DNA of 64,000 nt from Pectobacterium sp. A5351 (lineage in GTDB: Bacteria > Pseudomonadota > Gammaproteobacteria > Enterobacterales > Enterobacteriaceae): positions 558,001 to 622,000 of the forward strand of contig NZ_CP116477.1 of the NCBI RefSeq assembly GCF_028335745.1. Reading direction: 5' to 3'. Position numbers and translations under genes: made by a program. This document shows, one piece after another, positions 41,251 through 52,791 of this stretch (position 1 is the first letter of the stretch; the number at the start of each line of letters is the position of its first letter). Below the pieces are notes generated by a model. That model was not told the DNA's origin. It searched no databases and saw only the letters and a program-made list of their open reading frames with translations.

Positions 41251-42213
41251 ATGAATACTAAACAGCAGACGGGTATCGGTCTTTGTCTGGCGCTGACTAC
41301 GGCAGTTTGCTGGGGCGCGTTACCGATAGCCATGAAACAGGTTCTGGTGGTAATGGAACCTTATACGATTGTTTGGTATCGCTTTTTTATCGCGTCGATT
41401 GGACTCGGCATTATTCTGTCATACCGTAAGAATTTACCGCCAATGCGAGTTTTCTTGCATCGGCGTTGGTGGGTTCTGCTACTGATTGCAACCGCTGGAT
41501 TATTAGGCAATTTTGTTTTCTTTAGCTCGTCTCTGCAATATCTGAGCCCGACGGCGTCTCAGGTTATCGGGCAGCTTTCTCCTGTTGGTATGATGTTCGC
41601 CAGCGTACTTATCTTAAAGGAAAAGATGCGTGGCACGCAGGTCATTGGCGCGATCATGCTGATCTGCGGCCTGATCCTGTTCTTTAATACCAGCCTGATT
41701 GAGATTTTTACCCGGCTGACGGACTACACGCTGGGCGTGCTGTTAGGCGTCTGCGCGGCTGCGGTGTGGGTCTCCTATGGCGTAGCGCAGAAGGTGCTGC
41801 TGCGGCGTCTGACATCACAGCAAATTCTGTTTCTGCTATATGTGCTTTGCGTTATGTTTATTACGCCTTTTACCAAGCTTGAGGCTATTTTCCAACTAAG
41901 CAACTGGCAGCTTATCTGCCTGCTATTCTGCGGTGCGAATACATTAATTGGGTATGGTGCGCTTGCGGAGGCCATGGCGCGCTGGCAGGCATCGCAGGTT
42001 AGTGCCGTCATTACGCTGACGCCGCTGTTTACGCTGTTTTTTTCCGATCTACTGGCGTTAGGCTGGCCGACTTTCTTTGCTGCGCCAGTGCTGAACTGGG
42101 TTGGTTACCTGGGCGCTTTTGTCGTGGTTGCCGGTGCGATGTTTTCTGCTATCGGACATCGTTTCTTCCCCGGTAAGAAAGAACGTGTGCCGCCATTGCT
42201 GGTGCAGAAGTAG
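41251..42213 (+). CDS. yhbE: EamA/DMT-family transporter YhbE
   Basis: This 320-residue drug/metabolite transporter superfamily protein has ten hydrophobic segments arranged as two EamA repeats (residues about 10-140 and 155-300). The substrate is unknown; YhbE has not been assigned a solute. Its position between rpmA and obgE is the same as in E. coli, which is why I use the symbol. The C-terminal tail is short and basic (HRFFPGKKERVPP). No signal for a specific regulator is visible upstream. Confidence 0.9.
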   Translation: MNTKQQTGIGLCLALTTAVCWGALPIAMKQVLVVMEPYTIVWYRFFIASIGLGIILSYRKNLPPMRVFLHRRWWVLLLIATAGLLGNFVFFSSSLQYLSPTASQVIGQLSPVGMMFASVLILKEKMRGTQVIGAIMLICGLILFFNTSLIEIFTRLTDYTLGVLLGVCAAAVWVSYGVAQKVLLRRLTSQQILFLLYVLCVMFITPFTKLEAIFQLSNWQLICLLFCGANTLIGYGALAEAMARWQASQVSAVITLTPLFTLFFSDLLALGWPTFFAAPVLNWVGYLGAFVVVAGAMFSAIGHRFFPGKKERVPPLLVQK

Positions 42214-42441
42214 CCTGAAAGAACACGTATTGCAGAGGGGCACCGTCGACTTTTGGCATTTTGCATGTGTTGCTTATTTTTAATACAGATGAAATTATTG
42301 GAGCAGGCAGGTACAATCCGCTCCTTTGCTAGAATACGTTCTGGTGCGTCAGTTTTTTTAATGGTGAGTAGAACTACGCTACATGCCATAAAATCAAAAA
42401 GTTACGCCAAAGAGAACCAATAACAAGCCTAAAACACGTAG

Positions 42442-43647
<1,206 letters not shown>

Positions 43648-43717
43648 TGCGTTCTTCTGCTAGTTAATGCTCGTTTATTGCGGCCTTACCCCATCAGGGT
43701 AAGGCCGCATTCTTATT

Positions 43718-45151
43718 TTAATTGTTCTGATAAATGTCTTTGTAGAGGCGACTCTCAAATCGCACCAGAGGGACACGGCGTGCGCGTTGGTCTTCTGGCG
43801 GCACGGCATAACCGGACAGGAACTGAACGAATGCCATGCGCTGGCCACTCGCGGTGGTGATGAAGCCTGCCAGATTATATACGCCCTGTAGTGCCCCTGT
43901 TTTCGCCGAAACCTTGCCATCAACGCCAGCTTCATGCAGGCCGCCACGATAGCGCAGCGTGCCGTCATAGCCGGAAAGTGGAAGCATGGTGATGTAATTC
44001 AACTCATTATCGTGTTGTGCGATGTACTGCAATACCTGCATCATCGTTTCTGGCGAGATCAGGTTGTGTCGTGACAGGCCTGAACCATCAACAACGATGC
44101 TGTTTCCTAAATCTACACCGGCTTTCTGGCGCAAAATTTGGCGCACGGCATCAGCGCCAGCGCGCCATGTACCCGGCACGCTAAAACGCTCATGTCCAAT
44201 GGTACGAAAAACCGTATCGGCAATCATGTTGTCTGATTTTTTCAGCATGATGGTGAGCAGATCGTGCAGTGGCGCGGATTGTGTCTGAGCCAGCACGCTC
44301 CCCGCTGCTCCTGGCTGCGTCTGACGACGAAGGCTGCCCTTGATGCGAATATCTGCCTGCTGTAGCTCATCTTTAACAATCGCGCCGGCATAGCTGGCCC
44401 CATCCTGAATGGCGAACGCCAGCGGAAGCGGCTCTGTGCGTTGAGTCAAACAGCCTGTAAGCGTAAAACGATTCAGTTCCCCAGGGACCACATCCAGTTC
44501 GCAATATTGCGCATCAGACGAGCCTTTAGCCAGCGTACGGACCTCGCTGAACATTTGCACCGGATAATAGGATGCAACGCGGATAAACGCATTGTCACCC
44601 GCTTTAGGCGCGCTGTAGAGTGAGACAGAGAAGCAGTTACGATCGACAATCGCGGCGCCCGGTGGGGCGCTGAAGCACTGCGTCATGTCGTTCCAGGGCC
44701 AGCCTGGCGCTTTATCGTGACTGGCGAATACCGAGGTATCGATTAGCACATCCCCTGCGATTTCCTGTATCCCGCGCTTTCTTAATTCTTGCACCATGTT
44801 CCGTATTTGCTGGCGCTTAAGCGTTGGATCGCCGCTAAATCGTACTATGAGGTTACTGTTCAGAATACCGCTAGTGACAGGGCCATGGCTTTCCATCGTA
44901 GTGATGAATCGATAGTCTGGACCTAATTGCAGTAATGCAGCTAATGCAGTTATCACCTTTTGTGTACTGGCGGGAAGCGCCATTTGCTGGCTATTGAAGG
45001 CCATGCTGGGTGTTGTTGAGCCAACTTTTTGTACCAATAGCGCCAGATTGGCCCCGTCTGGTAAATATTGGCGATGATCCTCAACAGAAGCTGCATTCGC
45101 ATGCAGAACAAAAGCGCAGGCAAGTCCGGTAACAATCGATGAAAAACGCAT
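43718..45151 (-). CDS. dacB: D-alanyl-D-alanine carboxypeptidase/endopeptidase DacB (PBP4)
   Basis: This 477-residue class C penicillin-binding protein of the S13 family is periplasmic, with a signal peptide cleaved after ANA near residue 20. Active-site motifs are SxxK (S62-T-Q-K65), SDN (KKSDNMIAD) and KTG (SAKTGALQG). The large inserted domain between SxxK and SDN is typical of PBP4. It cleaves D-Ala-mDAP cross-links and D-Ala termini. Convergent with obgE and divergent from greA, as in E. coli. Confidence 0.96.
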   Translation of the reverse strand: MRFSSIVTGLACAFVLHANAASVEDHRQYLPDGANLALLVQKVGSTTPSMAFNSQQMALPASTQKVITALAALLQLGPDYRFITTMESHGPVTSGILNSNLIVRFSGDPTLKRQQIRNMVQELRKRGIQEIAGDVLIDTSVFASHDKAPGWPWNDMTQCFSAPPGAAIVDRNCFSVSLYSAPKAGDNAFIRVASYYPVQMFSEVRTLAKGSSDAQYCELDVVPGELNRFTLTGCLTQRTEPLPLAFAIQDGASYAGAIVKDELQQADIRIKGSLRRQTQPGAAGSVLAQTQSAPLHDLLTIMLKKSDNMIADTVFRTIGHERFSVPGTWRAGADAVRQILRQKAGVDLGNSIVVDGSGLSRHNLISPETMMQVLQYIAQHDNELNYITMLPLSGYDGTLRYRGGLHEAGVDGKVSAKTGALQGVYNLAGFITTASGQRMAFVQFLSGYAVPPEDQRARRVPLVRFESRLYKDIYQNN

Positions 45152-45419
45152 AATCTCAGCTAATAACGGGGTAACATGTGGTCATACTACGGCGCAACAA
45201 GGCCTAAAGTAAACGATGACCCTCATTGAACTCTGGGGTAAAATACGTATCAAAATGCAAAACCGCTGCTAGCCTGGAAATTTTGTTCTGGGGCTGGTTG
45301 CTTTTGTTTTGTGTCCAGTGAGGACTTGCACGTTGCAGAGACTCTGTCGCCTTTGATTTTTAGCGCGTCAGGATGACGATTATTTGAGTCTTACGGACTT
45401 TTTTAGAGGTATAGACAAT

Positions 45420-45896
45420 ATGAAACAATTTCCGATGACCTTGCGTGGTGCTGAAAAATTGCGCGAAGAGCTTGACCACCTGAAATCTGTGCGTCGACCT
45501 GAGATTATTGCGGCCATTGCCGAAGCGCGTGAGCACGGCGATCTGAAAGAAAATGCAGAATACCACGCTGCACGTGAGCAGCAGGGCTTTTGTGAAGGAC
45601 GCATTCAAGACATTGAAGCGAAACTGTCTAACGCACAGGTTATTGATGTCACGAAAATGACGGCGAACGGGCGTGTTATTTTTGGCGCAACGGTAACGGT
45701 CATGAACCTGGATAACGAAGAAGAACAAACCTACCGGATTGTTGGCGATGATGAGGCGGATTTTAAGCAGAATCTGATCTCTGTGAATTCTCCGATTGCG
45801 CGTGGTCTGATCGGCAAAGAGGAAGATGACGTTGTGGTCATCCGTACGCCGGGCGGCGATGTGGAATATGAGATCCTGAAGGTCGAATATCTATAA
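45420..45896 (+). CDS. greA: Transcription elongation factor GreA
   Basis: This 158-residue factor stimulates transcript cleavage by backtracked RNA polymerase. The N-terminal antiparallel coiled coil (residues 1-75, with acidic [16 protein letters not shown] tip) reaches into the secondary channel. The C-terminal FKBP-like domain follows. The ATG at 45420 with AGAGG upstream gives the family start MKQFPMTL. An upstream ATG at 45384 is not credible. The 268-base gap to dacB is long for a simple promoter; the E. coli leader encodes small RNAs, but I could not confirm an equivalent. Confidence 0.97.
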   Translation: MKQFPMTLRGAEKLREELDHLKSVRRPEIIAAIAEAREHGDLKENAEYHAAREQQGFCEGRIQDIEAKLSNAQVIDVTKMTANGRVIFGATVTVMNLDNEEEQTYRIVGDDEADFKQNLISVNSPIARGLIGKEEDDVVVIRTPGGDVEYEILKVEYL

Positions 45897-45942
45897 ATTT
45901 TGCTGGGTTGTTGATTAAAACAGCAAAAATTGTAAAGAAAAG

Positions 45943-45967
45943 AAAAAGGCCGCTTGCGGCCTTTTCT
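45943..45967 (+). terminator. Terminator of greA
   Basis: AAAAAGGCCGC pairs with GCGGCCTTTT around TT, ending in a T-rich tract. It also faces the convergent yhbY. Confidence 0.88.
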
Positions 45968-46024
45968 CTAACCGAGAGGCATGGCACCTTTCCGTTAAAA
46001 CTGAGTATCCTGAAATAAAAAGTG

Positions 46025-46318
46025 TTATCGTGGTAACACAATTTTACGTTCTTTCGCAGGACGGTACAGCACCAGCGTGTGGCCGATGACCTGAACGTTC
46101 GCGGCCCCCGTTTCACGAACAATGGCCTCGACAATCAAGGCTTTGGTTTCGCGGTCTTCTGTCGCTACTTTTATCTTGATCAGTTCGTGATGCGCCAATG
46201 CTTGTTCGATCTCAGCCAAAACACCTTCGGTGAGACCGTTATTGCCCAGCATGACAACCGGTTTTAGCGGATGTGCCAAGCCTTTCAGGTGTTGTTTTTG
46301 TTTATTACTTAGGTTCAT
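46025..46318 (-). CDS. yhbY: CRM-domain RNA-binding protein YhbY
   Basis: This 97-residue protein is a single CRM domain, start MNLSNKQKQHLKGLAHPLKPVV with the GxxG-type loop MLGNNGLTEGVLAEI. YhbY associates with pre-50S particles in E. coli, so it probably helps large-subunit assembly. It diverges from rlmE, whose product also acts on the large subunit, as in E. coli. The 143-base divergent region would hold both promoters. No unusual features. Confidence 0.95.
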   Translation of the reverse strand: MNLSNKQKQHLKGLAHPLKPVVMLGNNGLTEGVLAEIEQALAHHELIKIKVATEDRETKALIVEAIVRETGAANVQVIGHTLVLYRPAKERKIVLPR

Positions 46319-46461
46319 TGTCTTTTTTACTTAGGTTGGGATTGAAAACGGGTCATTCTACCGCCATCTCATGATTATAACCAATTTGACTGTTCTGATT
46401 GGTAATATGTGAGAAGTTTCTCCCCACCACGAGCGTGTTACTGAGAATAGTTGGAAAATCG

Positions 46462-47091
46462 ATGGCGAATAAAAAGCGTTCTGCAAGTTCCAGTCGCTGG
46501 TTGCAGGAACACTTTAGCGATAAATATGTGCAGCAGGCCCAGAAAAAAGGGCTGCGCTCACGTGCTTGGTTTAAACTTGACGAAATACAACAGAGCGACA
46601 AACTGTTTAAACCCGGTATGACGGTTGTGGATTTAGGCGCTGCACCCGGCGGTTGGTCACAGTATGTGGTCACGCAAATTGGTGGAAATGGTCGAATTAT
46701 CGCGTGCGATATTTTACCAATGGATCCGATTGTCGGCGTCGATTTCCTGCAAGGGGACTTTCGTGATGAACTGGTCCTCAAAGCCTTGCTCGAAAGGGTT
46801 GGCGATAGCAAAGTTCAGGTGGTGATGTCTGACATGGCCCCTAACATGAGTGGTACACCAGCCGTTGATATTCCGAAGTCGATGTATCTGGTTGAATTAG
46901 CACTTGGTATGTGTCGGGATGTATTAGCGCCAGACGGAAGTTTCCTGGTGAAAGTGTTTCAGGGAGAAGGCTTTGATGAATACCTGCGGGAAATTCGCTC
47001 CCTGTTTACGAAAGTGAAAATTCGTAAACCAGACGCCTCACGTGCCCGGTCTCGTGAAGTGTATATTGTAGCGACAGGGCGGAAACTGTAG
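46462..47091 (+). CDS. rlmE: 23S rRNA 2'-O-ribose U2552 methyltransferase RlmE (FtsJ)
   Basis: This 209-residue SAM-dependent methyltransferase modifies U2552 in the A loop, a late step in 50S assembly. The SAM motif [12 protein letters not shown] lies near residue 59. The K-D-K-E catalytic tetrad is spread through [15 protein letters not shown] and KVFQGEGF. The ATG at 46462 gives the E. coli N-terminus [14 protein letters not shown] longer ORF from 46399 has no support. It precedes ftsH by 47 bases, forming the rlmE-ftsH operon that in E. coli is heat-induced. Confidence 0.97.
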   Translation: MANKKRSASSSRWLQEHFSDKYVQQAQKKGLRSRAWFKLDEIQQSDKLFKPGMTVVDLGAAPGGWSQYVVTQIGGNGRIIACDILPMDPIVGVDFLQGDFRDELVLKALLERVGDSKVQVVMSDMAPNMSGTPAVDIPKSMYLVELALGMCRDVLAPDGSFLVKVFQGEGFDEYLREIRSLFTKVKIRKPDASRARSREVYIVATGRKL

Positions 47092-47138
47092 TACCCTAAC
47101 GCTGTTTTTTAACACAGTTGTAATATGAGGTTAATCCC

Positions 47139-49088
47139 TTGAGTGACATGGCGAAAAACCTAATTCTCTGGTTAGTCATCGCAGTGGTGCTGATGTCTGT
47201 TTTCCAGAGCTTTGGGCCCAGCGAGTCGAATGGCCGTAGGGTGGATTATTCAACCTTCTTGACTGAAGTGAATCAGGATCAAGTCCGTGAAGCACGTATT
47301 AACGGGCGTGAGATCAGTGTTATCAAAAAAGACAGCAACAGATACACGACTTACATTCCTGTCAATGACCCCAAGCTACTGGATAACCTGCTAACGAAGA
47401 ATGTGAAAGTCGTTGGTGAGCCACCGGAAGAGCCAAGCCTGTTGGCTTCTATCTTTATTTCCTGGTTCCCGATGCTGTTACTGATTGGTGTCTGGATCTT
47501 CTTCATGCGCCAAATGCAAGGCGGCGGCGGTAAAGGTGCCATGTCCTTCGGCAAGAGCAAAGCGCGTATGTTGACTGAAGATCAGATCAAGACGACGTTT
47601 GCGGATGTAGCTGGTTGTGACGAAGCGAAGGAAGAGGTTAGCGAACTGGTCGAGTACCTACGTGAACCTAGCCGTTTCCAGAAACTGGGCGGTAAGATTC
47701 CGAAAGGCATTCTGATGGTCGGCCCGCCGGGGACAGGTAAAACGCTGCTGGCGAAAGCGATTGCCGGTGAAGCGAAAGTGCCTTTCTTTACGATTTCCGG
47801 TTCTGACTTCGTTGAAATGTTTGTGGGTGTCGGTGCTTCTCGCGTCCGTGACATGTTCGAACAGGCGAAGAAAGCGGCACCTTGTATCATCTTTATCGAT
47901 GAAATCGACGCCGTTGGCCGTCAGCGTGGTGCAGGTTTGGGCGGTGGTCACGATGAACGTGAACAAACGCTGAACCAAATGCTGGTTGAGATGGACGGCT
48001 TTGAGGGTAATGAAGGCATTATCGTTATCGCGGCGACGAACCGTCCCGATGTCCTTGACCCTGCTTTGCTGCGTCCCGGTCGTTTTGACCGCCAGGTTGT
48101 GGTTGGTCTGCCGGATGTTCGCGGTCGTGAACAGATTCTGAAAGTGCATATGCGTCGCGTACCGCTATCTCCCGATATCGATGCGTCAGTTATCGCGCGT
48201 GGTACACCCGGTTTCTCTGGTGCGGACTTGGCTAACTTGGTTAACGAAGCCGCATTGTTCTCTGCTCGTGGCAACAAACGCGTTGTTTCGATGGTTGAGT
48301 TTGAGAAAGCGAAAGACAAAATCATGATGGGTGCCGAGCGCCGTTCCATGGTTATGACTGAAAAGCAGAAAGAATCGACGGCATATCATGAAGCGGGGCA
48401 CGCTATCATCGGGCGTCTGGTGCCAGAGCACGATCCGGTCCATAAAGTGACGATCATTCCACGTGGTCGTGCGCTGGGCGTGACGTTCTTCCTGCCTGAA
48501 GGTGATGCGATCAGCGCCAGCCGTCAGAAACTGGAAAGCCAGATCTCTACGCTGTACGGCGGTCGACTGGCCGAAGAAATCATTTACGGCGTGGAGCATG
48601 TTTCTACCGGTGCGTCCAATGACATCAAAGTCGCAACGTCGATTGCTCGTAACATGGTCACGCAGTGGGGCTTCTCTGAAAAACTGGGTCCATTGCTCTA
48701 TGCGGAAGAAGAGGGTGAAGTATTCCTCGGCCGTTCTGTAGCAAAAGCCAAGCACATGTCAGATGAAACGGCGCGTATCATCGATCAGGAAGTGAAATCA
48801 CTGATTGAACGCAACTACGTGCGTGCTCGTGAGCTGTTGATGGCCAATATGGATATCCTTCACTCGATGAAAGATGCCTTGATGAAGTATGAGACCATCG
48901 ATGCGCCGCAGATTGATGACCTGATGGGGCGTAAGAAAGAGGTTCGCCCGCCTGCGGGTTGGGAAGAGTCTCGTTCTGACAACGATTCCGGCAACGGCGG
49001 TGGGACACCTAAAGCCCCTACGCCAGTGGATGAGCCGCAGACGCCGAATCCCGGTAACACCATGTCAGAGCAAGCGGACGACAAATAA
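47139..49088 (+). CDS. ftsH: ATP-dependent zinc metalloprotease FtsH
   Basis: This 649-residue hexameric inner membrane AAA+ protease degrades SecY, LpxC, RpoH and others. It has two transmembrane helices (residues about 8-25 and 100-122), a periplasmic domain between them, Walker A GPPGTGKT near 198 and Walker [10 protein letters not shown]. The SRH region with arginine fingers and the zinc site HEAGH near 420 are also visible. The start is TTG at 47139, eight bases after GAGG. An ATG at 47148 (MAKNLILWL) is the alternative. It is followed by a terminator and then folP-glmM. Confidence 0.97.
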   Translation: MSDMAKNLILWLVIAVVLMSVFQSFGPSESNGRRVDYSTFLTEVNQDQVREARINGREISVIKKDSNRYTTYIPVNDPKLLDNLLTKNVKVVGEPPEEPSLLASIFISWFPMLLLIGVWIFFMRQMQGGGGKGAMSFGKSKARMLTEDQIKTTFADVAGCDEAKEEVSELVEYLREPSRFQKLGGKIPKGILMVGPPGTGKTLLAKAIAGEAKVPFFTISGSDFVEMFVGVGASRVRDMFEQAKKAAPCIIFIDEIDAVGRQRGAGLGGGHDEREQTLNQMLVEMDGFEGNEGIIVIAATNRPDVLDPALLRPGRFDRQVVVGLPDVRGREQILKVHMRRVPLSPDIDASVIARGTPGFSGADLANLVNEAALFSARGNKRVVSMVEFEKAKDKIMMGAERRSMVMTEKQKESTAYHEAGHAIIGRLVPEHDPVHKVTIIPRGRALGVTFFLPEGDAISASRQKLESQISTLYGGRLAEEIIYGVEHVSTGASNDIKVATSIARNMVTQWGFSEKLGPLLYAEEEGEVFLGRSVAKAKHMSDETARIIDQEVKSLIERNYVRARELLMANMDILHSMKDALMKYETIDAPQIDDLMGRKKEVRPPAGWEESRSDNDSGNGGGTPKAPTPVDEPQTPNPGNTMSEQADDK

Positions 49089-49118
49089 TTCGCCTGCGAT
49101 TGATATCGGTAACTTATG

Positions 49119-49146
49119 AAACCCCAGCTCAGGCTGGGGTTTTTTA
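49119..49146 (+). terminator. Terminator after ftsH
   Basis: AACCCCAGC pairs with GCTGGGGTT around TCAG, with a T tract, about 30 bases past ftsH. Confidence 0.92.
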
Positions 49147-49205
49147 CTGGGAATATTCTTTGAATCACATTTCATGCTAACCACACCAGAATGCGGAGGT
49201 AAATC

Positions 49206-50039
49206 ATGCAACTGGTTGCCAGAAACTCAACGCTGGATCTTTCCTGCCCACACGTCATGGGGATTCTTAACGTCACGCCGGACTCTTTTTCCGATGGTGG
49301 CAAACACAACAAGCTCGATGCTGCCCTGTTGCACGTTCAGGAGATGGTTACCGCTGGCGCGACCCTGATCGATATTGGTGGTGAATCAACGCGTCCTGGG
49401 GCGGATGAGGTGAGTACGGAAGAAGAACTGGAGCGTGTGGTGCCCGTTGTTGAAGCCATTGCTCAGCGTTTTGACGTCTGGATCTCTGTTGATACCTCAA
49501 AACCGGAAGTCATGACGGCATCAGCGCTGGCAGGCGCACATCTGATTAATGATATTCGCGCTTTGCAAGAACCTGGCGCTCTGGAAGCTGCTGCGGCAAC
49601 AGGGTTGCCCGTGTGCCTGATGCACATGCAGGGTATGCCGCGAACGATGCAGCACAAACCGCATTATGATGACCTGATGCAGGACATCGGGAATTTCTTG
49701 CAACAGCAAATAGATCGCTGCGTGAACGCCAATATTCCGAAAAGTAAGCTATTGCTGGATCCTGGGTTCGGATTCGGTAAGAATCTTGCCCATAATTATG
49801 CGCTTCTGGCCCGCCTGAGCGAGTTACATCGTTTTGAACTACCTCTTCTGGTGGGGATGTCGAGGAAATCCATGATTGGACAACTCCTCAATGTGCCGCC
49901 TGCGCAGCGTGTTCATGGCAGTGTCGCCTGCGCAGTGATCGCGGCGATGCAGGGAGCACAGATTATTCGCGTGCACGATGTTAAAGAAACGGCTGATGCC
50001 ATGCGCATTGTTGAGGCCACCCTTTCTGCGAAGGAATAA
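49206..50039 (+). CDS. folP: Dihydropteroate synthase FolP
   Basis: This 277-residue TIM-barrel enzyme condenses pABA with 6-hydroxymethyl-dihydropterin diphosphate in folate synthesis; it is the sulfonamide target. Family motifs [14 protein letters not shown] (near residue 18), [12 protein letters not shown] (near 58) and DPGFGFGKN (near 185) are present, along with KSMIG. AGGTAAATC precedes the ATG. glmM follows after seven bases, so the two are co-translated or coupled, the E. coli layout. Confidence 0.97.
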   Translation: MQLVARNSTLDLSCPHVMGILNVTPDSFSDGGKHNKLDAALLHVQEMVTAGATLIDIGGESTRPGADEVSTEEELERVVPVVEAIAQRFDVWISVDTSKPEVMTASALAGAHLINDIRALQEPGALEAAAATGLPVCLMHMQGMPRTMQHKPHYDDLMQDIGNFLQQQIDRCVNANIPKSKLLLDPGFGFGKNLAHNYALLARLSELHRFELPLLVGMSRKSMIGQLLNVPPAQRVHGSVACAVIAAMQGAQIIRVHDVKETADAMRIVEATLSAKE

Positions 50040-50046
50040 AAACGAG

Positions 50047-51384
50047 ATGAGTAACCGCAAATATTTTGGTACCGATGGCGTACGTGGCAAGGTTGGCGAT
50101 ACGCCGATTACCCCTGATTTTGTGCTTAAACTGGGTTGGGCCGCGGGGAAAGTGCTCGCACGACATGGTTCTCGTAAGATTATTATCGGCAAAGATACCC
50201 GCATTTCAGGCTACATGCTGGAGTCTGCGCTGGAAGCTGGGCTGGCAGCTGCGGGTTTGTCGGCTTCTTTTACTGGCCCGATGCCGACGCCGGCGGTTGC
50301 TTATCTCACCCGCACGTTCCGTGCAGAAGCGGGTATCGTTATTTCTGCGTCTCATAACCCGTATTACGACAATGGTATTAAATTCTTCTCAATTGACGGC
50401 ACCAAGTTGCCGGATGACGTAGAAGAAGCAATAGAAGCTGAACTGGAAAAACCGCTGACGTGTGTTGAGTCTGCTGAATTAGGCAAAGCCAGCCGTATTG
50501 TTGACGCCGCGGGTCGCTACATCGAGTTTTGTAAGGGGACGTTCCCGAGCGAACTGAGCCTCAATGGTTTAAAGATTGTCGTCGATTGTGCTAATGGCGC
50601 TACCTATCATATCGCCCCCAGCGTATTGCGTGAGCTTGGTGCTAAAGTCATCGCGATTGGTTGTGAACCGGATGGTATGAATATCAATGAAGAGTGCGGA
50701 GCGACCGACGTCAGGCTGCTACAGGCACGCGTGCTGGCTGAAAAAGCGGATGTCGGGCTGGCCTTTGACGGCGATGGCGATCGGCTCATCATGGTCGACC
50801 ATTTGGGCAACAAAGTCGATGGCGACCAGATTCTGTATATCATCGCCCGTGAAGGCTTACGTCAAGGGCAACTGCGCGGTGGTGCGGTAGGCACGCTGAT
50901 GAGTAACATGGGGCTTGAGGTGGCGTTAAAGCAACTGGGCATCCCGTTTGCTCGCGCCAAGGTGGGCGATCGCTATGTATTAGAAATGATGCAGGCAAAA
51001 GGGTGGCGCATTGGTGCAGAAAACTCCGGCCATGTGATCCTGCTCGACAAAACGACGACGGGCGACGGTGTGATTGCTGGTTTGCAAGTACTTACCGCGA
51101 TAGTGAGAAACCATATGAGCCTGCATGATTTATGCAGCGGTATGAAGCTGTTTCCACAGATACTGGTCAACGTACGGTTTACAGGTGAAAACGATCCGCT
51201 GGAAGACAAAAATGTGCAGCAGATTACGCAGGATGTGGAAAAAGAATTGGCCGGACGCGGGCGTGTGCTGCTGCGTAAATCCGGTACTGAGCCGCTTATC
51301 CGCGTCATGGTTGAGGGTGAACACGAAGAGACCGTAATCGCGCTGGCAAACCGTATTGCCGATGCGGTGAAAGCTGTTAGTTGA
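50047..51384 (+). CDS. glmM: Phosphoglucosamine mutase GlmM
   Basis: This 445-residue alpha-D-phosphohexomutase converts glucosamine-6-P to glucosamine-1-P for UDP-GlcNAc, and so feeds peptidoglycan and LPS. The active-site serine is S102 in [11 protein letters not shown]. The metal loop DGDGDRL is near residue 241, the sugar-binding GAENSGH near 325, and the phosphate-binding [11 protein letters not shown] near the C-terminus. The start is the ATG at 50047 just after folP; a longer frame overlapping folP is not credible. Confidence 0.98.
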   Translation: MSNRKYFGTDGVRGKVGDTPITPDFVLKLGWAAGKVLARHGSRKIIIGKDTRISGYMLESALEAGLAAAGLSASFTGPMPTPAVAYLTRTFRAEAGIVISASHNPYYDNGIKFFSIDGTKLPDDVEEAIEAELEKPLTCVESAELGKASRIVDAAGRYIEFCKGTFPSELSLNGLKIVVDCANGATYHIAPSVLRELGAKVIAIGCEPDGMNINEECGATDVRLLQARVLAEKADVGLAFDGDGDRLIMVDHLGNKVDGDQILYIIAREGLRQGQLRGGAVGTLMSNMGLEVALKQLGIPFARAKVGDRYVLEMMQAKGWRIGAENSGHVILLDKTTTGDGVIAGLQVLTAIVRNHMSLHDLCSGMKLFPQILVNVRFTGENDPLEDKNVQQITQDVEKELAGRGRVLLRKSGTEPLIRVMVEGEHEETVIALANRIADAVKAVS

Positions 51385-51416
51385 GGGCTTTTTTGATTCA
51401 CCAATCAGGTAGATAA

Positions 51417-51458
51417 GGCTTTCGATAGGCATCTTGTGTCGAAAGCCGCTGTTTTTTT
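51417..51458 (+). terminator. Terminator after glmM
   Basis: GGCTTTCGA pairs with TCGAAAGCC, followed shortly by seven T residues. Confidence 0.8.
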
Positions 51459-51634
51459 CTGCAATCAACCCGCGGTGATCAAATTACCCTTGCGTACGTT
51501 ACCTCCTTTGGTTAGTATTCAGACCCGCTTGATAGGGGATGTTCGAGACATCTGACTTGCGGAATAACACGCGGTTTACCGCCAAAATATAGCATTCTCC
51601 ATAAAATATGGGGAAACGGTTAACAGGTACGACT

Positions 51635-51967
51635 ATGTACGAAGCTCTATTAGTGATTTTCCTGTTAGTATCGATCGGGCTGGTTGCCTTGATCATGCTT
51701 CAACAGGGTAAAGGTGCTGATATGGGAGCGTCGTTCGGAGCAGGTGCTTCTGCCACTTTGTTCGGTTCGAGCGGCTCTGGTAATTTCATGACCCGCATGA
51801 CGGCGATACTGGCGACCCTGTTCTTCATTATCAGTCTCATTTTGGGCAACCTGAGTTCGCTGCAGAAAAAAGGCGGCGCTTGGGACAACCTAAGCCAGCC
51901 TGAAAAAGCCGAACAGACAACAACGCCTGCTGCGCCTTCAACGCCGGTGAGTGACATTCCTAAGTAA
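51635..51967 (+). CDS. secG: Protein translocase subunit SecG
   Basis: This 110-residue small subunit of SecYEG has two transmembrane helices (about 2-22 and 55-75), the cytoplasmic loop rich in Gly/Ala with GKGADMGASFGAGASATLFG, and a Pro/Thr-rich C-terminal tail. The ATG at 51635 fits the family start MYEALLVIFLLV. It precedes the leucine tRNA by 24 bases, the secG-leuU arrangement of E. coli. The promoter is within the 177 bases after the glmM terminator. Confidence 0.97.
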   Translation: MYEALLVIFLLVSIGLVALIMLQQGKGADMGASFGAGASATLFGSSGSGNFMTRMTAILATLFFIISLILGNLSSLQKKGGAWDNLSQPEKAEQTTTPAAPSTPVSDIPK

Positions 51968-51991
51968 GCGTTTTAAAGTAGTAATGGTGAT

Positions 51992-52078
51992 GCCGTGGTG
52001 GTGGAATTGGTAGACACGCTACCTTGAGGTGGTAGTGCCCGATTGGGCTTACGGGTTCAAGTCCCGTCCTCGGTACCA
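51992..52078 (+). tRNA. leuU: tRNA-Leu (GAG anticodon) with an acceptor-stem mismatch
   Basis: This 87-base tRNA has a long variable arm, CCA encoded, and anticodon GAG in CTTGAGG. It would read CUC and CUU. The acceptor 5' strand is GCCGTGG while the 3' strand is CCTCGGT, so position 5 (U) faces position 68 (U). The rest pairs. It is the insertion point of the degraded element downstream. Confidence 0.92.
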
Positions 52079-52088
52079 ACATAAAAAG

Positions 52089-52116
52089 TAGACGTCAATG
52101 AGCGTCTATTTTTTTT
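52089..52116 (+). terminator. Terminator of leuU
   Basis: TAGACG pairs with CGTCTA around TCAATGAG and runs into eight T residues. Confidence 0.9.
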
Positions 52117-52172
52117 ATCTGAATCCCTCGAATTTACAGCTTTTCCCTTCTGTTCTTACTCTCCCGATGTAG

Positions 52173-52270
52173 ACTCAACTCAACTCAACTCAACTCAACT
52201 CAACTCAACTCAACTCAACTCAACTCAACTCAACTCAACTCAACTCAACTCAACTCAACTCAACTCAACT
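52173..52270 (+). repeat. Pentanucleotide (ACTCA)n tandem array
   Basis: An uninterrupted 98-base run of ACTCA gives about 19.6 perfect copies. It lies between the leuU terminator and the broken integrase. No ORF uses it. Perfect identity of copies suggests recent slippage. Confidence 0.97.
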
Positions 52271-52352
52271 TGTTTATGTGGGGACACTTGCGGGTATATT
52301 CCCGCAGGCAAAAATCTTGTACCCGCAATGACGCTTTTTAAAGGAAAGCACG

Positions 52353-52725
52353 ATGGCATTGACGGATAAAAAGTACGTTCAGCGAAACCTGAAGAGAAGG
52401 TGTATAAGCTGACAGATGGCAGTGGCATGTTTCTTCTGGTTCATCCCAATGGCTTCAAATACTGGCGTTTTCGCTATCGCTTTGGTGGTAAAGAAAAGAT
52501 GCTAGCTCTTGGTGTCTATCCTGATGTTTCTTTATCAGATGCTCACCAGAAGCGTGATGAGGCCAGAAAATTAGTGGCTGCGGATATCGATCCTAGTGAA
52601 CACAAGAAAACAGTGCAGGCTGAGTAGCAGGATGGATCCAGAACGTTTGAAGCGATAGCCAGAGCCTGGCACGCGGATAACAAGAAATGGTCGGAACTGC
52701 ACAGTGAACGCATCCTGAAGGGATT
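52353..52725 (+). pseudogene. P4-type tyrosine integrase, frameshifted and truncated
   Basis: The reading starts MALTDKK with AAGGAAAG upstream. One base is missing in the A tract near 52372; restoring it continues VRSAKPEEKVYKLTDG, SGMFLLVHPNG and the N-terminal arm-binding domain to KTVQAE. A TAG stop at 52625 then interrupts, after which SRTFEAIARAWH and SELHSERILKG can be read until homology ends near 52725. The catalytic domain (RHRY tyrosine recombinase) is absent. Its position just after leuU is the usual one for an integrase of an island inserted in a tRNA 3' end. Confidence 0.85.
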
Positions 52726-52791
52726 AATTGAACAAAATTTTTTCCGATGCGTTGTGATTTATCCCTTTGTATCGGGGAATTTGTGGATCAT

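Noticed and set aside
45230..45419. GraL-like small RNA in the greA leader
   Set aside because: The leader is long, as in E. coli, but I could not find a convincing hairpin plus T tract or sequence match.
52173..52270. The ACTCA array as a CRISPR or recombination array
   Set aside because: Units are 5 bases with no spacers, so it is a simple sequence repeat.
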